Part shown: in pieces, positions 43,176 through 51,183 of the stretch
Position numbering within the stretch: the first letter of the stretch is position 1
Layout of the letters: every line of letters begins with the position of its first letter
Source: Thiothrix winogradskyi
GTDB taxonomy: Bacteria; Pseudomonadota; Gammaproteobacteria; Thiotrichales; Thiotrichaceae
Reading direction: 5' to 3'
DNA length: 64,000 bases
Assembly: GCF_021650935.1 (NCBI RefSeq)
Contig: NZ_CP091244.1
Span: forward strand, 124,001 to 188,000
Notes under the pieces: model-generated
Database searches by the model: none
The model's input: the letters and a program-made list of their open reading frames with translations, nothing else
What the model was told of the DNA's origin: nothing
Made by a program: the position numbers and the translations under genes

Positions 43176-44711
43176 ATGACATTTACTGAAATCCCTAGCC
43201 AAACCCCGTTATTGGGGATGCTGCAATTGCTACCGCTCATCACCGGGCTAATCCTGATCAAGGTGCGCGGGGAGGCGGCGGTTGCCTTGGGGAGTATTGC
43301 CGCGCTGGCGCAACTGTTAATGGCGGTGATGCTGTATATCCGTTTTGATACCCAGCAGCCTGCCGGGGTCATGCAGTTTGCCGAGAACGTGCCAATCGTT
43401 GGGGCATTTCACTACCACGCCGCCGTCGATGGGATTGGTGTGCTGTTTGTCTTGTTAACCAGCCTGATCAGCTTGCTGAGTATTGTGTTTATTCTGGTGC
43501 GCCGCCTGCATGAAAGCTCGATTCTGGCAGTGATGATGGTGATTCAGGCGATTATTACCAGCCAGTTTGTCACCGTGGATTTGTTGTGGTTCACGCTGAT
43601 GTCAGCATTGGAAGTGCTACTGATTGCTTCTATGACCAAACGCTGGCCGACATTCCACGATATTCAACCAACACTGGCGCGTTACCTGCAATTCATGGCG
43701 GTGGGAATTGCCTTGCTGGTGTTTGGCACCTTGGTATTGGGCTGGAATTATGCCGATGCCAATGACGGACGCTGGAGTTTCAGCCTGTACGAATTGGCGC
43801 AACTGGGCTTTGAGCCGGGCAGCGTGGTGGCGACGCTGGTATTTTTCGCGCTGTTTTACGGGTTGGGGGTGCGGATTCCGTTATTCCCGCTGCATGGTTG
43901 GCTACCAAGTTTCATGCACCACGGCAATGTGGCAGTCGCCCCGATTTATTTGCTGGGTTTGAAAGTGGGCATTTACGGTTTGCTACGCTTTGTCATGCCG
44001 ATCGTGCCGCACGCGGTGTGGGAATGGCACACGATTGCGGTGATTTTTGCCAGCACTGGGGTGTTCTATGCCGCGTTTCTGGCGATGCGTGAGCGTAATT
44101 TGCGGCGTTTACTGGCGTTTGCCGTGGTCAGTCATACCGGGATTTTGACGATTGGCTTGTTTAGCCTGCACCACATGGCGTTTCAGGGGGCAATCCTGCT
44201 GGCGTTGAATTTTGGTCTGGCGATTTCAGGGCTAATCCTAATGACCGGGATGGTGTGGCAACGTACCCGCACGACCAATCTTGATAAGCTGGGTGGCATG
44301 TTCGATTACATTCCAGTGGTAGGCTTGGCGTTTTTGGTGGCAGGTTTGGCAGTGGTGGGAATGCCGGGAACACCGGGCTTTGATGCCGTGCATTTCGTGC
44401 TGGAAGGGTCGATCAAGCGTTTCGGGGCATTGGTGACAGTGGCAGCCGCCTTGGGTAACTTGGTGGCGGCTGGATTTTTATTGCGTTCGTTTCAGCGGGC
44501 GTTTTTGGCACAACCGGGGGGGAATACCAGTCGTTGGGATACCAGCCCCGCACATCCTGCGGAAACCCTCATGGCGGGCATTGTGATTACGGTGACGGTG
44601 GTCGCCGGTTTCTATTCCGCACCTTGGCTGGAGTTGATTGAGCAGCCAGTCAATGGTTTAAGCAGTTTATTTGCGGCAATGAGCGGCGATGCGCCCGCAG
44701 GAGGTCACTAA
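43176..44711 (+). CDS. NuoM-like membrane subunit in the dab operon (divergent)
   Basis: 511 residues, about 14 membrane helices. The antiporter core is recognisable: GLGVRIPLFPLHGWLPSFMHHGNVAVAPIYLLGLKVGIYGLLRF. The usual TM5 sequence (E-T-T-P) is replaced by LLWFTLMSALEVLLIASM, so the essential glutamate, if kept, is shifted in context. It starts nine bases after dabB2 and its stop overlaps the next ATG by one base. It probably assembles with DabB2 or with the following subunit to enlarge the ion-translocating arm. Confidence 0.8.
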   Translation: MTFTEIPSQTPLLGMLQLLPLITGLILIKVRGEAAVALGSIAALAQLLMAVMLYIRFDTQQPAGVMQFAENVPIVGAFHYHAAVDGIGVLFVLLTSLISLLSIVFILVRRLHESSILAVMMVIQAIITSQFVTVDLLWFTLMSALEVLLIASMTKRWPTFHDIQPTLARYLQFMAVGIALLVFGTLVLGWNYADANDGRWSFSLYELAQLGFEPGSVVATLVFFALFYGLGVRIPLFPLHGWLPSFMHHGNVAVAPIYLLGLKVGIYGLLRFVMPIVPHAVWEWHTIAVIFASTGVFYAAFLAMRERNLRRLLAFAVVSHTGILTIGLFSLHHMAFQGAILLALNFGLAISGLILMTGMVWQRTRTTNLDKLGGMFDYIPVVGLAFLVAGLAVVGMPGTPGFDAVHFVLEGSIKRFGALVTVAAALGNLVAAGFLLRSFQRAFLAQPGGNTSRWDTSPAHPAETLMAGIVITVTVVAGFYSAPWLELIEQPVNGLSSLFAAMSGDAPAGGH

Positions 44712-46189
44712 TGGCAATTTTAACCGGTGTGGAATTTCCCTTGCTGAGCCTGTTGTTGCTGCTGTTGCCCTTGGGGGCAGTCTTGACCGCCGTGTTTCCG
44801 GGGCGTGAAGCACGCTGGGCGGCACTGACGACTGCGGTACTGGCGTTACTGGTAACGCTGGTGATTGTCGGGCAGTTCGATACCCAACTGGTCGGCTTCC
44901 AATTGGTGGAAAAGACCCCTTGGATGGCAGATTTGGGTATCCATTACCTGCTGGGGGTGGATGGCTTGTCGATCCTGTTCCTGCCGTTTACCGCGCTGCT
45001 GTTCATCGCGGTGATCTTGGCGTCGTGGAATGCGATCCGCACCTTGCCGCGTTTGTATTTCGCGCTATTGCTAGTGTTGGAATGCACCATCATGGGCATT
45101 TTTACCGCACTGGATACCATCTTGTTTTTCTTGTTCTGGGAACTGACGCTGTTACCGTTGTTCTTCCTGATCAGCTTGTGGGGCAATGGTGCAAACCGGC
45201 GTTATGCAGGGGTGAAATACAGCCTGTTCATGTTGGCAGGGGGCTTGCCGCTGCTGATCGGCTTTGTGGTGCTGGCAATGCATAACCCCGGCGGCATGAG
45301 CTTTTCCTATATCGACTTGCTGCAAGGAAGCCGCGATTACGGGGTGCAGGTGACAGTGTTTTTCCTGTTGCTGCTGGGGTTTGGGGTGAAAATTCCGCTG
45401 TTCCCGCTGCATACCTGGCTGCCGTTGGTGGCGCAGGAAGGCCCGGCAACTACCGTGGCATTGCTGACTGGCTTGAAAGTGGGCGCGTATGGTTTGCTGC
45501 GCTTTGCCTTGCCACTCGCACCGGATGCCGCACGCGAATTCCAATGGGTGTTGGTGGGCTTGGGGATGATCGGCGTGCTGTATGGCGCAGTCGCGGCATT
45601 GAGCCAAACCAGTTTGCGGCGGATGCTGGCGTTTTCCTCACTCAGCCACGTGGGGCTGGTGGTGCTGGGGATTGCGGCGTTCAGTGTGCAAGGGGTGCAA
45701 GGGGCCGTGTTTCAGTTGCTGAATTTCACTGTGGTCGCGGGTGGTCTGTTTCTGATTACCGGCTTTTTGCATCAGCGCACCGGCTCGACCGAAGTATTGA
45801 GTTTGGGCGGGGTGGCGAAATCCATGCCCTTGCTGGCATCGCTGTTCTTCTTCCTCGGTCTAGCGGGGATCGGAATGCCTGCCACCAGCGGCTTTCCGGC
45901 TGAATTCCTGCTGATTGTCAGCGTGTTGGAAACCCATACCGGCGCGGGGCTGGTGGTGCTGTTTGTGGTGATTTTGGGGGCTGCGTATTTCCTCAACTTC
46001 TTCCGCAAGGCATTTTTAGGGGAAACGCGCCACGACATTATCCGTGATGCACCGGATTTAAAGCCGCGTGAACTGGCAGTATTGCTGGTGCTGGTTGTGG
46101 TGGTGCTGGTGTTCGGGTTCTATCCGCAAGCGATTTTGGATGTGACGGAAACCAGCAGCCAGTATTGGGTGAGTTTGATGTTGCCTTAG
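44711..46189 (+). CDS. NuoM-like membrane subunit, last gene of the dab operon
   Basis: 492 residues, about 14 membrane helices, close to NuoM: FFLFWELTLLPLFFLISLWG with the TM5 glutamate, and GFGVKIPLFPLHTWLPLVAQEGPATTVALLTGLKVGAYGLLRF with the TM7/8 lysines. It ends with a typical FGFYPQAILDV segment. The operon thus contains two DabB (NuoL-like) and three NuoM-like subunits, far more than the two-gene dabA-dabB unit of Halothiobacillus. No peripheral-arm Complex I gene (for example nuoB-G) is present. Confidence 0.85.
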   Translation: MAILTGVEFPLLSLLLLLLPLGAVLTAVFPGREARWAALTTAVLALLVTLVIVGQFDTQLVGFQLVEKTPWMADLGIHYLLGVDGLSILFLPFTALLFIAVILASWNAIRTLPRLYFALLLVLECTIMGIFTALDTILFFLFWELTLLPLFFLISLWGNGANRRYAGVKYSLFMLAGGLPLLIGFVVLAMHNPGGMSFSYIDLLQGSRDYGVQVTVFFLLLLGFGVKIPLFPLHTWLPLVAQEGPATTVALLTGLKVGAYGLLRFALPLAPDAAREFQWVLVGLGMIGVLYGAVAALSQTSLRRMLAFSSLSHVGLVVLGIAAFSVQGVQGAVFQLLNFTVVAGGLFLITGFLHQRTGSTEVLSLGGVAKSMPLLASLFFFLGLAGIGMPATSGFPAEFLLIVSVLETHTGAGLVVLFVVILGAAYFLNFFRKAFLGETRHDIIRDAPDLKPRELAVLLVLVVVVLVFGFYPQAILDVTETSSQYWVSLMLP

Positions 46190-46209
46190 TCGTATTCATT
46201 GCTTGATGA

Positions 46210-46380
46210 TCAACCAGCCACCAACTCATCACCCTCACATGGCTCTTGCCCACCTTGGCGTGTCAGAATGCGCTTGAAGGCATCCACATCGGCTCTTTGT
46301 TGACGTTCGTTGAAGAACTTGAGCGTATCCTCCTGATCCGTGGGCGAAGGCAATGGGTAGGTTGCAGTTTGTTGTTCCAT
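46210..46380 (-). CDS. Small hypothetical protein, 56 residues
   Basis: Short gene on the minus strand beginning MEQQTATYPLPSPTDQED and ending GGQEPCEGDELVAG. A strong AAGGAGAA lies about eight bases before the ATG, which makes it more convincing than the overlapping plus-strand frame. The sequence is charged, with a helix KFFNERQQRADVDAFKRILTRQ in the middle. No family recognised. It is divergent from the next small gene and convergent with the dab operon. Confidence 0.55.
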   Translation of the reverse strand: MEQQTATYPLPSPTDQEDTLKFFNERQQRADVDAFKRILTRQGGQEPCEGDELVAG

Positions 46381-46478
46381 ATACAGATTCTCCTTGTCTC
46401 ATTGCTGATGCTAGATGAAAATCCTTGAGAAATCTTGTTTTTTGGTATCATGTCGCTCAGTCACTTGGAGGTTAAACC

Positions 46479-46649
46479 ATGATGGATGATCTAATCGTTG
46501 AAGAAGTACGCAAACATCGGCAAGCCCATGCCGCCAAGTACAGCAATGACCTGAAAGCCATTTGTGCAGCATTGAAAATCCGTGAGCAGCAATCCAGCCG
46601 CAAGGCGGTCAATCGTAGTCCTCGCTTGCCCCTGAAAAAGGTCAGCTAA
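46479..46649 (+). CDS. Small basic protein upstream of xisI, 56 residues
   Basis: Starts MMDDLIVEEVRKHRQAHAAKY, with GGAGG eleven bases upstream. A helix rich in Arg and Lys is followed by a basic tail (RKAVNRSPRLPLKKVS). Short proteins starting DxxVEEVRKHRQAHAA are frequent in proteobacteria and cyanobacteria near toxin-antitoxin-like genes, but their role is not known to me. It ends 14 bases before the XisI-like gene, so the two may be a functional pair. Confidence 0.65.
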   Translation: MMDDLIVEEVRKHRQAHAAKYSNDLKAICAALKIREQQSSRKAVNRSPRLPLKKVS

Positions 46650-46663
46650 AGGTCGAACTTCAA

Positions 46664-46984
46664 ATGAACACGGAAAACTACCGGCTAGCGGTAAAGCACG
46701 TCATTGAAACTTACGCCAGATTTCGCCCTTCTCACGGCAACATTCGGCTGGATACTGTGTTTGATGAAACTCACGACCGTTACGCACTTATGCAAGCAGG
46801 CTGGGACAGAGGCAGACGGGTAAGCGGCAACCTGATCTACATCACCCTTCAGGATGGCAAAGTAGTGGTCGAATATGATGGCATCGAACACGGCATCACC
46901 GATGACTTGATCCGCGAAGGGGTAGAGGAAAAAGACATCGTGCTGGCGTTTTTGGAAGAGCCGGAAATGGCAGCCGCAGCTTAA
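46664..46984 (+). CDS. xisI: XisI-family protein
   Basis: 106 residues. The sequence YALMQAGWDRGRRVSGNLIYITLQDGKVVVEYDGIEHGITDDLIREGVEEKDIVLAFLEEPE fits XisI closely (GWDxxxRVxGxxxHLxxxDGKIWIQxDxTExGIAxELxxAGIPKxDIVLGF). XisI was described as a controlling factor for fdxN element excision in Anabaena, where it occurs with XisH. No XisH gene is present here; a different 56-residue protein takes its place upstream. Outside cyanobacteria the role is unclear, and a toxin-antitoxin-like role is possible. Confidence 0.85.
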   Translation: MNTENYRLAVKHVIETYARFRPSHGNIRLDTVFDETHDRYALMQAGWDRGRRVSGNLIYITLQDGKVVVEYDGIEHGITDDLIREGVEEKDIVLAFLEEPEMAAAA

Positions 46985-47024
46985 CTAAACTTTTGCTACC
47001 ATAAGATTAGCTCTTCCCGTTGCC

Positions 47025-47324
47025 TTAATCGTCGTCGCCCAGCTCGTTATCCCAGCCATTGGCTTTTGCTTCACTAATCGCACGGCTATGCAAGTCGCTA
47101 TGCCGCTGCTGCAATTCCGGTGGCAAACGGCTCGGTAAATGCCCGTATTTCATCCACTCTGTATGGACTTTTTCATACAGGTTTTGCAGCATCCCGGCAC
47201 TCCAGCCTGCGCATTGCTCGGTGTCGGGCAGCAAACCAAACACCCAAGCATCGCGGATCAGCCGCCCGACCGGACTCATGCCAAATTGTGAATCGTTATC
47301 CAAACCTTCGTATTTTCCGCTCAT
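47025..47324 (-). CDS. Hypothetical protein downstream of csoS1D
   Basis: About 99 residues from ATG 47324; longer starts overlap the csoS1D-like gene. It begins MSGKYEGLDNDSQFGMSPVGRLIRDAWVFGLLPDTE and ends in an acidic ELGDDD tail, soluble and mostly helical. I do not recognise a family. It follows the csoS1D-like gene by 16 bases on the same strand, so a carboxysome-related role is possible by association only. Confidence 0.6.
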   Translation of the reverse strand: MSGKYEGLDNDSQFGMSPVGRLIRDAWVFGLLPDTEQCAGWSAGMLQNLYEKVHTEWMKYGHLPSRLPPELQQRHSDLHSRAISEAKANGWDNELGDDD

Positions 47325-47340
47325 GGTATTCCTGCCTGTA

Positions 47341-47985
47341 TTAATTGGTAGCCCGTGCATTGATATTAGCAACGGCTTGTTCCGCTGCGCGTAGGGCTTG
47401 CGCCATTTCCGCCTCACTGCCCATCATGATCAGTCGCCCGAATGCGCCATAGGCTTTCACATCGACCAAGGTGACGTGGGCGGCTTTTTCGGCTTCGTTG
47501 GCAACGTAAACGATGTAACCGGCGGGTTCGGTTTCAAAAATGAACATGCTCTTGCCCGGTTGTAACATCGAGCCGTGGCGCATTTGCCGGTTGATCAGGG
47601 TGGCGTGGTCGGGGGTAATGGCACGGATGATTTCTTTCCAAGCGACGCGGCACGCCATGCGGCTTTCGACATCGGCATAGATTTCACGCAAAACCGCTTC
47701 ACCCGCCGCGCTGACTTCACTCTGGTTGCGGTAGTGAACTTCCATTGAACCAAAGGCGCGTTCCACTACCTGTTGACCGAGACGTACATTGCTGGCTTTG
47801 AGGGCAATGTCGCTAAGACGGTGGACTGCCATGCCCGGTGCGACTTCAATCCACAAACAGGCGTCGCCGGGAATCGGCAAGAACCCCTGTGAAGACGTTC
47901 CCAGATAGGAGGCAAGCTGGGGTTGCAGCGAGTCAATGAAGGAATACACACGTAAGGTCACATTATTCATCGGTATCAGGCTCAA
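47341..47985 (-). CDS. csoS1D: CsoS1D-like tandem BMC-domain (BMC-T) shell protein
   Basis: 214 residues from TTG 47985, or 209 from ATG 47970. Two BMC domains can be read. The first, around residues 41-102, includes WIEVAPGMAVHRLSDIALKASNVRLGQQVVERAFG. The second, around 147-209, is AGYIVYVANEAEKAAHVTLVDVKAYGAFGRLIMMGSEAEM, a typical BMC fold. The Glu75-Arg76 pair lies where CsoS1D of Prochlorococcus has the pore-gating Glu-Arg pair. CsoS1D forms stacked trimers with large gated pores that may pass RuBP and 3-PGA. It is 10 kb away from cbbL, behind cbbR3 on the same strand. Confidence 0.78.
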   Translation of the reverse strand: MSLIPMNNVTLRVYSFIDSLQPQLASYLGTSSQGFLPIPGDACLWIEVAPGMAVHRLSDIALKASNVRLGQQVVERAFGSMEVHYRNQSEVSAAGEAVLREIYADVESRMACRVAWKEIIRAITPDHATLINRQMRHGSMLQPGKSMFIFETEPAGYIVYVANEAEKAAHVTLVDVKAYGAFGRLIMMGSEAEMAQALRAAEQAVANINARATN

Positions 47986-48974
47986 GTGTTAGGGTCAGTC
48001 AGCGACATCAGGTTCGGGTAATCGGCCGGTAAGTGTAAACGATTACTGTGGTTAGTACTTTCCCAAATTCGCGCACCGTCTTGCACTAGAAAATCGAGAA
48101 AGCGCTTGGAGGTATTGGAGAGTTTTTTGCCTCTCAGATGCACGGCATACCATTGGCGCATCATCGGGAAGTGTTGCACATCCAGCACGGTCAGCAAGCC
48201 CGCTTCGAGTTCCAGCCGCAGGTTGTGCAATGATAAAACCGAGATGCCCAAGCCTGCCATCACCGCCTGCTTGATGGCTTCGCTACTGCCGAGTTCCATA
48301 TAAATATTGGTTTCCAAGCCGTGTTCGGCAAACAAACGGATGCGAGCAGCGCGTGTGCCTGAACCTTCCTCCCGTGATAGAAAGCGTTCCTGTGCAATGC
48401 GTTCCAGCGTAATATTTTGCTCGCCAGCCAATGGGTGGTTGGGTGGGGCAATCACCACAATGGGATTATGCAGGAAGGACTCTGCGGTCAGGTCGAGGTT
48501 ATTATTGTTTGGAACAGTACCCATGATCACCAAGTCATCGAGATTGTCTTCCAGACGCCGGATGACATTGGCGCGGTTGGTAATGGTCAGGCGCGGCTCC
48601 ACCCGTGGGTAATCCTTGAGGAAGGTGCCCAGCAGGTGCGGCATGAAATATTCGGCAGTGGTCGTGGCACAAGCATTCAAGGGGCCTTTGACACCTTCTT
48701 CCATGCCAATCATGTCTTCGTTGAGTACCCGCAAGCGATCCAAGACATCGCGTGTTGCCTCAAACAGTTCACGTCCGGCTTCGGTGAGGAACAAACGCTT
48801 GCCAATTTGCTCACTCAGGGGGATGCCGACACTTTCCTCCAACCGCTTGATTTGGATAGAGACCGCCGGTTGGGTCAAGTGCAATTCTTCCGCTGCACGG
48901 GTAAAGGACAAGTGTTTCCCTACGCTATAAAACAGGCGCAACTGGTGCAAGGTGATATGGCGCAGATTCATCAT
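47982..48974 (-). CDS. cbbR: LysR-type regulator CbbR3
   Basis: 330 residues. The HTH reads LHQLRLFYSVGKHLSFTRAAEELHLTQPAVSIQIKRLEESVGIPLSEQIGKRLFLT, with Ser in place of the usual Phe in the LFEQIG motif. The effector domain includes LVIMGTVPNNNNLDL, REEGSGTRAARIRLF and GLGISVLSLHNLRLELEAG, as in CbbR of carboxysome loci. It is more distant from CbbR1 and CbbR2 than those are from each other. It is divergent from sbtA, and the 16-bp motif shared by the sbtA and cbbL promoters makes it the likely activator of both. Confidence 0.9.
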   Translation of the reverse strand: MMNLRHITLHQLRLFYSVGKHLSFTRAAEELHLTQPAVSIQIKRLEESVGIPLSEQIGKRLFLTEAGRELFEATRDVLDRLRVLNEDMIGMEEGVKGPLNACATTTAEYFMPHLLGTFLKDYPRVEPRLTITNRANVIRRLEDNLDDLVIMGTVPNNNNLDLTAESFLHNPIVVIAPPNHPLAGEQNITLERIAQERFLSREEGSGTRAARIRLFAEHGLETNIYMELGSSEAIKQAVMAGLGISVLSLHNLRLELEAGLLTVLDVQHFPMMRQWYAVHLRGKKLSNTSKRFLDFLVQDGARIWESTNHSNRLHLPADYPNLMSLTDPNT

Positions 48975-48991
48975 TAATTCCGTTTTATCGA

Positions 48992-49068
48992 AGGTATTTA
49001 CATTTACCTAGGTTAATCCAACTAATATTAACGATTAACTTCAGTTCATTGTCAAGATAATTTATACT
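48992..49068. promoter_or_regulatory. cbbR3/sbtA divergent promoter region
   Basis: Going toward sbtA: an imperfect dyad AGGTA/TACCT (48992-49009), then ATTAACTTCAGTTCAT (49034-49049), then a -10 box TATACT at 49063-49068. The 16-bp motif is itself a dyad (ATTAAC and GTTCAT) and contains T-N11-A as in LysR targets. It occurs again at the cbbL promoter with the same 29-base distance to its -10 box. I take it as a CbbR activator site overlapping the -35 region. Confidence 0.62.
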
Positions 49069-49106
49069 CCACCGCAATACTGAAGTTAGCCAAGAGAAGT
49101 GCCGTC

Positions 49107-50051
49107 ATGAGCTTAGAACCTGTCGTCCTGTTTTTCGTACTGGGTCTTGCTGCGGGATTATTGCGCTCTGATCTGAAAATTCCCGGCAGTATTTACGACG
49201 CCCTTTCCATCTACCTGCTGTTGGCTATTGGGCTGAAAGGCGGGGTCAAACTGGCGGAGCAAGCCACGCCGGGGATGTTGCTAGATGGTGTGTTGATTAT
49301 CGGTGCAGCCATCTTGATACCCTTGGTGGCTTTTCCGATTTTGCGTTACCTCGGTAAGTTGAAACGTGCGGATGCGGCGTCGCTTGCAGCACATTACGGC
49401 TCGGTCAGTGTGGTGACATTCTCTATCGGGGTGGCATTCCTGGCACAAGCTGCGCAAGAATACGAAGGCTACCTGATTGTATTTCTGGTATTACTGGAAG
49501 TACCTGCCTTGGTGATCGGGGTGATATTGGCTCGCTATGGCGCAGGGCAGGTGCGTTGGGGGCGGATGTTGCATGAGGTTTTTTTCGGCAAGAGTATTTT
49601 TCTGCTGTTAGGTGGGATGATTATTGGCTATGTCGCCGGGCCTCAAGGCATTGAGCCACTGGATAAAGTGTTTTTTGATTTGTTCAAAGGCGCGTTAGCG
49701 ATCTTTTTGCTGGAAATGGGGTTGGTAGCCGCCGGTAGACTAGCCGATTTACGTGCTTATGGGGTATTTTTAATAGGCTTTGGGATTGTGATGCCGATAT
49801 TGTCTGCTTCATTAGGCACGGCGGTGGGCTGGATGTTGGGTTTATCGGTCGGTGGTACGATGTTGTTGGCAGCGTTATATGCCAGTGCTTCTTACATTGC
49901 CGCACCTGCCGCTATGCGGATTGCTGTCCCTGAGGCGAACCCCGGATTATCTATCGGTGCGGCACTGGGTGTGACCTTTCCGTTCAATATTCTGATAGGA
50001 ATCCCCTTGTATTACTGGATGGCACAAACCATCCATCAGATTGGAGCGTAA
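49107..50051 (+). CDS. sbtA: Sodium-dependent bicarbonate transporter SbtA
   Basis: 314 residues with about ten transmembrane segments, in the SbtA (DUF897) family. LLLAIGLKGGVKLAE at residues 37-51 and the internal second half (FLLEMGLVAAGRLADL) show the inverted repeat of the fold. AAHYGSVSVVTFSIGVAFL and ALYASASYIAAPAAMR are conserved regions of the HCO3-/Na+ binding core. It imports bicarbonate, raising the cytoplasmic pool for the carboxysome. It is followed four bases downstream by its regulator gene sbtB and is divergent from cbbR3. Confidence 0.93.
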   Translation: MSLEPVVLFFVLGLAAGLLRSDLKIPGSIYDALSIYLLLAIGLKGGVKLAEQATPGMLLDGVLIIGAAILIPLVAFPILRYLGKLKRADAASLAAHYGSVSVVTFSIGVAFLAQAAQEYEGYLIVFLVLLEVPALVIGVILARYGAGQVRWGRMLHEVFFGKSIFLLLGGMIIGYVAGPQGIEPLDKVFFDLFKGALAIFLLEMGLVAAGRLADLRAYGVFLIGFGIVMPILSASLGTAVGWMLGLSVGGTMLLAALYASASYIAAPAAMRIAVPEANPGLSIGAALGVTFPFNILIGIPLYYWMAQTIHQIGA

Positions 50052-50054
50052 AAC

Positions 50055-50348
50055 GTGCCTGACCAAAATCAACGGTTGCTGACAATTGTGTGTGAATCCA
50101 TGCTGGAACCTTTCCTACAAGAGGAGTTGCCCCATTTAGGGGCGAGCGGCTATACGGTAACGGATGCTCGTGGCGCGGGTCGACATGGGCGGCGTGGTGG
50201 TGCATGGACAAAAGAGAGCAATGTCAAAGTCGATATTGTCTGTGATGCCGAGGTTGCCCAGCGAGTGGTGGAACACATAAACCGCGAGTACAAACAGCAT
50301 TACGCGCTGGTGATGTATTCGACGGATGCCAAGATGCATTGCGTGTAA
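50055..50348 (+). CDS. sbtB: SbtB-like PII signalling protein
   Basis: 97 residues from GTG 50055. The PII-like ferredoxin fold is indicated by LTIVCESMLEPFLQEELPHLGASGYTVTDARGAGRHG, with the T-loop region following, and VKVDIVCDAEVAQRVVEHINREY. SbtB binds adenine nucleotides and inhibits SbtA in cyanobacteria. The protein ends at HCV and lacks the longer C-terminal Cys-containing R-loop seen in many cyanobacterial SbtB proteins, so redox control by that loop is unlikely here. Confidence 0.87.
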   Translation: MPDQNQRLLTIVCESMLEPFLQEELPHLGASGYTVTDARGAGRHGRRGGAWTKESNVKVDIVCDAEVAQRVVEHINREYKQHYALVMYSTDAKMHCV

Positions 50349-50376
50349 TTATTTTTGAATTTGAGGAATAAGTGTG

Positions 50377-51183
50377 ATGAGTTTTCAAGCTGAACAATAC
50401 ACTATCAAACGTGAGCCGTTTTATCGCTCTGTCGCCAATGAGGTGGAGTTATTTGATGCAGCATACAGTGCACGGATGCCGGTCATGCTGAAAGGTCCAA
50501 CAGGTTGTGGCAAGTCCCGCTTTGTGGAATACATGGCATACCGCTTGGGACGACCACTGATTACTGTGGCTTGTAACGAAGACATGACCGCCTCTGATTT
50601 GGTCGGGCGTTTCCTATTGGACAAAGACGGCACGAAATGGCAAGACGGCCCGCTAACAATGGCAGCGCGGATGGGCGCAATCTGCTATCTGGATGAAGTG
50701 GTCGAAGCCCGTCAGGATACTACCGTGGTTATCCACCCACTCACCGACCATCGCCGCCAGTTGCCGCTGGACAAAAAGGGCGAAATGGTGGAAGCCCACC
50801 CCGATTTCCAGATAGTGATTTCCTACAACCCCGGCTACCAAAGCCTGATGAAGGATTTGAAACAATCCACCAAGCAACGTTTTGCCGCACTGGATTTTGA
50901 CTACCCGGAAGCCGCCACCGAAACCGACATCGTAGCGCGTGAAACCGGCGTGGATACTAAAACGGCGGAAAAGCTGGTACAAATTGCCCACCGTGCACGT
51001 AACCTCAAAGGGCACGGCTTGGATGAAGGTATTTCCACCCGCTTGCTGGTATACGCTGGGCAATTGATTGTGAAAGGGGTAAACCCGCTGGCAGCGTGTT
51101 CCATGACGCTGGTGCGCCCATTGACCGATGACCCGGATATGCGCGATACCTTGGATGCGGCGGTCAATACTTTCTTTGGTTGA
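50377..51183 (+). CDS. cbbQ: Second CbbQ AAA+ RuBisCO activase, not adjacent to cbbO
   Basis: 268 residues from ATG 50377 with GAGGAA upstream (a GTG at 50374 is also possible). The Walker A GPTGCGKS and the CNEDMTASDLVGRFLL and EARQDTTVVIHPLTDHRR segments are shared with the CbbQ at 27.6 kb; divergence is mostly in the C-terminal third. No cbbO follows; the next gene is tsaC. Its VWA partner may lie beyond csoS4A outside the window, or it may share the CbbO at 25.2 kb. Position behind sbtAB suggests service to the carboxysomal form IA enzyme. Confidence 0.92.
   Translation: MSFQAEQYTIKREPFYRSVANEVELFDAAYSARMPVMLKGPTGCGKSRFVEYMAYRLGRPLITVACNEDMTASDLVGRFLLDKDGTKWQDGPLTMAARMGAICYLDEVVEARQDTTVVIHPLTDHRRQLPLDKKGEMVEAHPDFQIVISYNPGYQSLMKDLKQSTKQRFAALDFDYPEAATETDIVARETGVDTKTAEKLVQIAHRARNLKGHGLDEGISTRLLVYAGQLIVKGVNPLAACSMTLVRPLTDDPDMRDTLDAAVNTFFG

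Noticed and set aside
46246..46428. A 60-residue plus-strand frame downstream of the dab operon
   Set aside because: No ribosome site, and it is antisense to a 56-residue frame that has a strong one.
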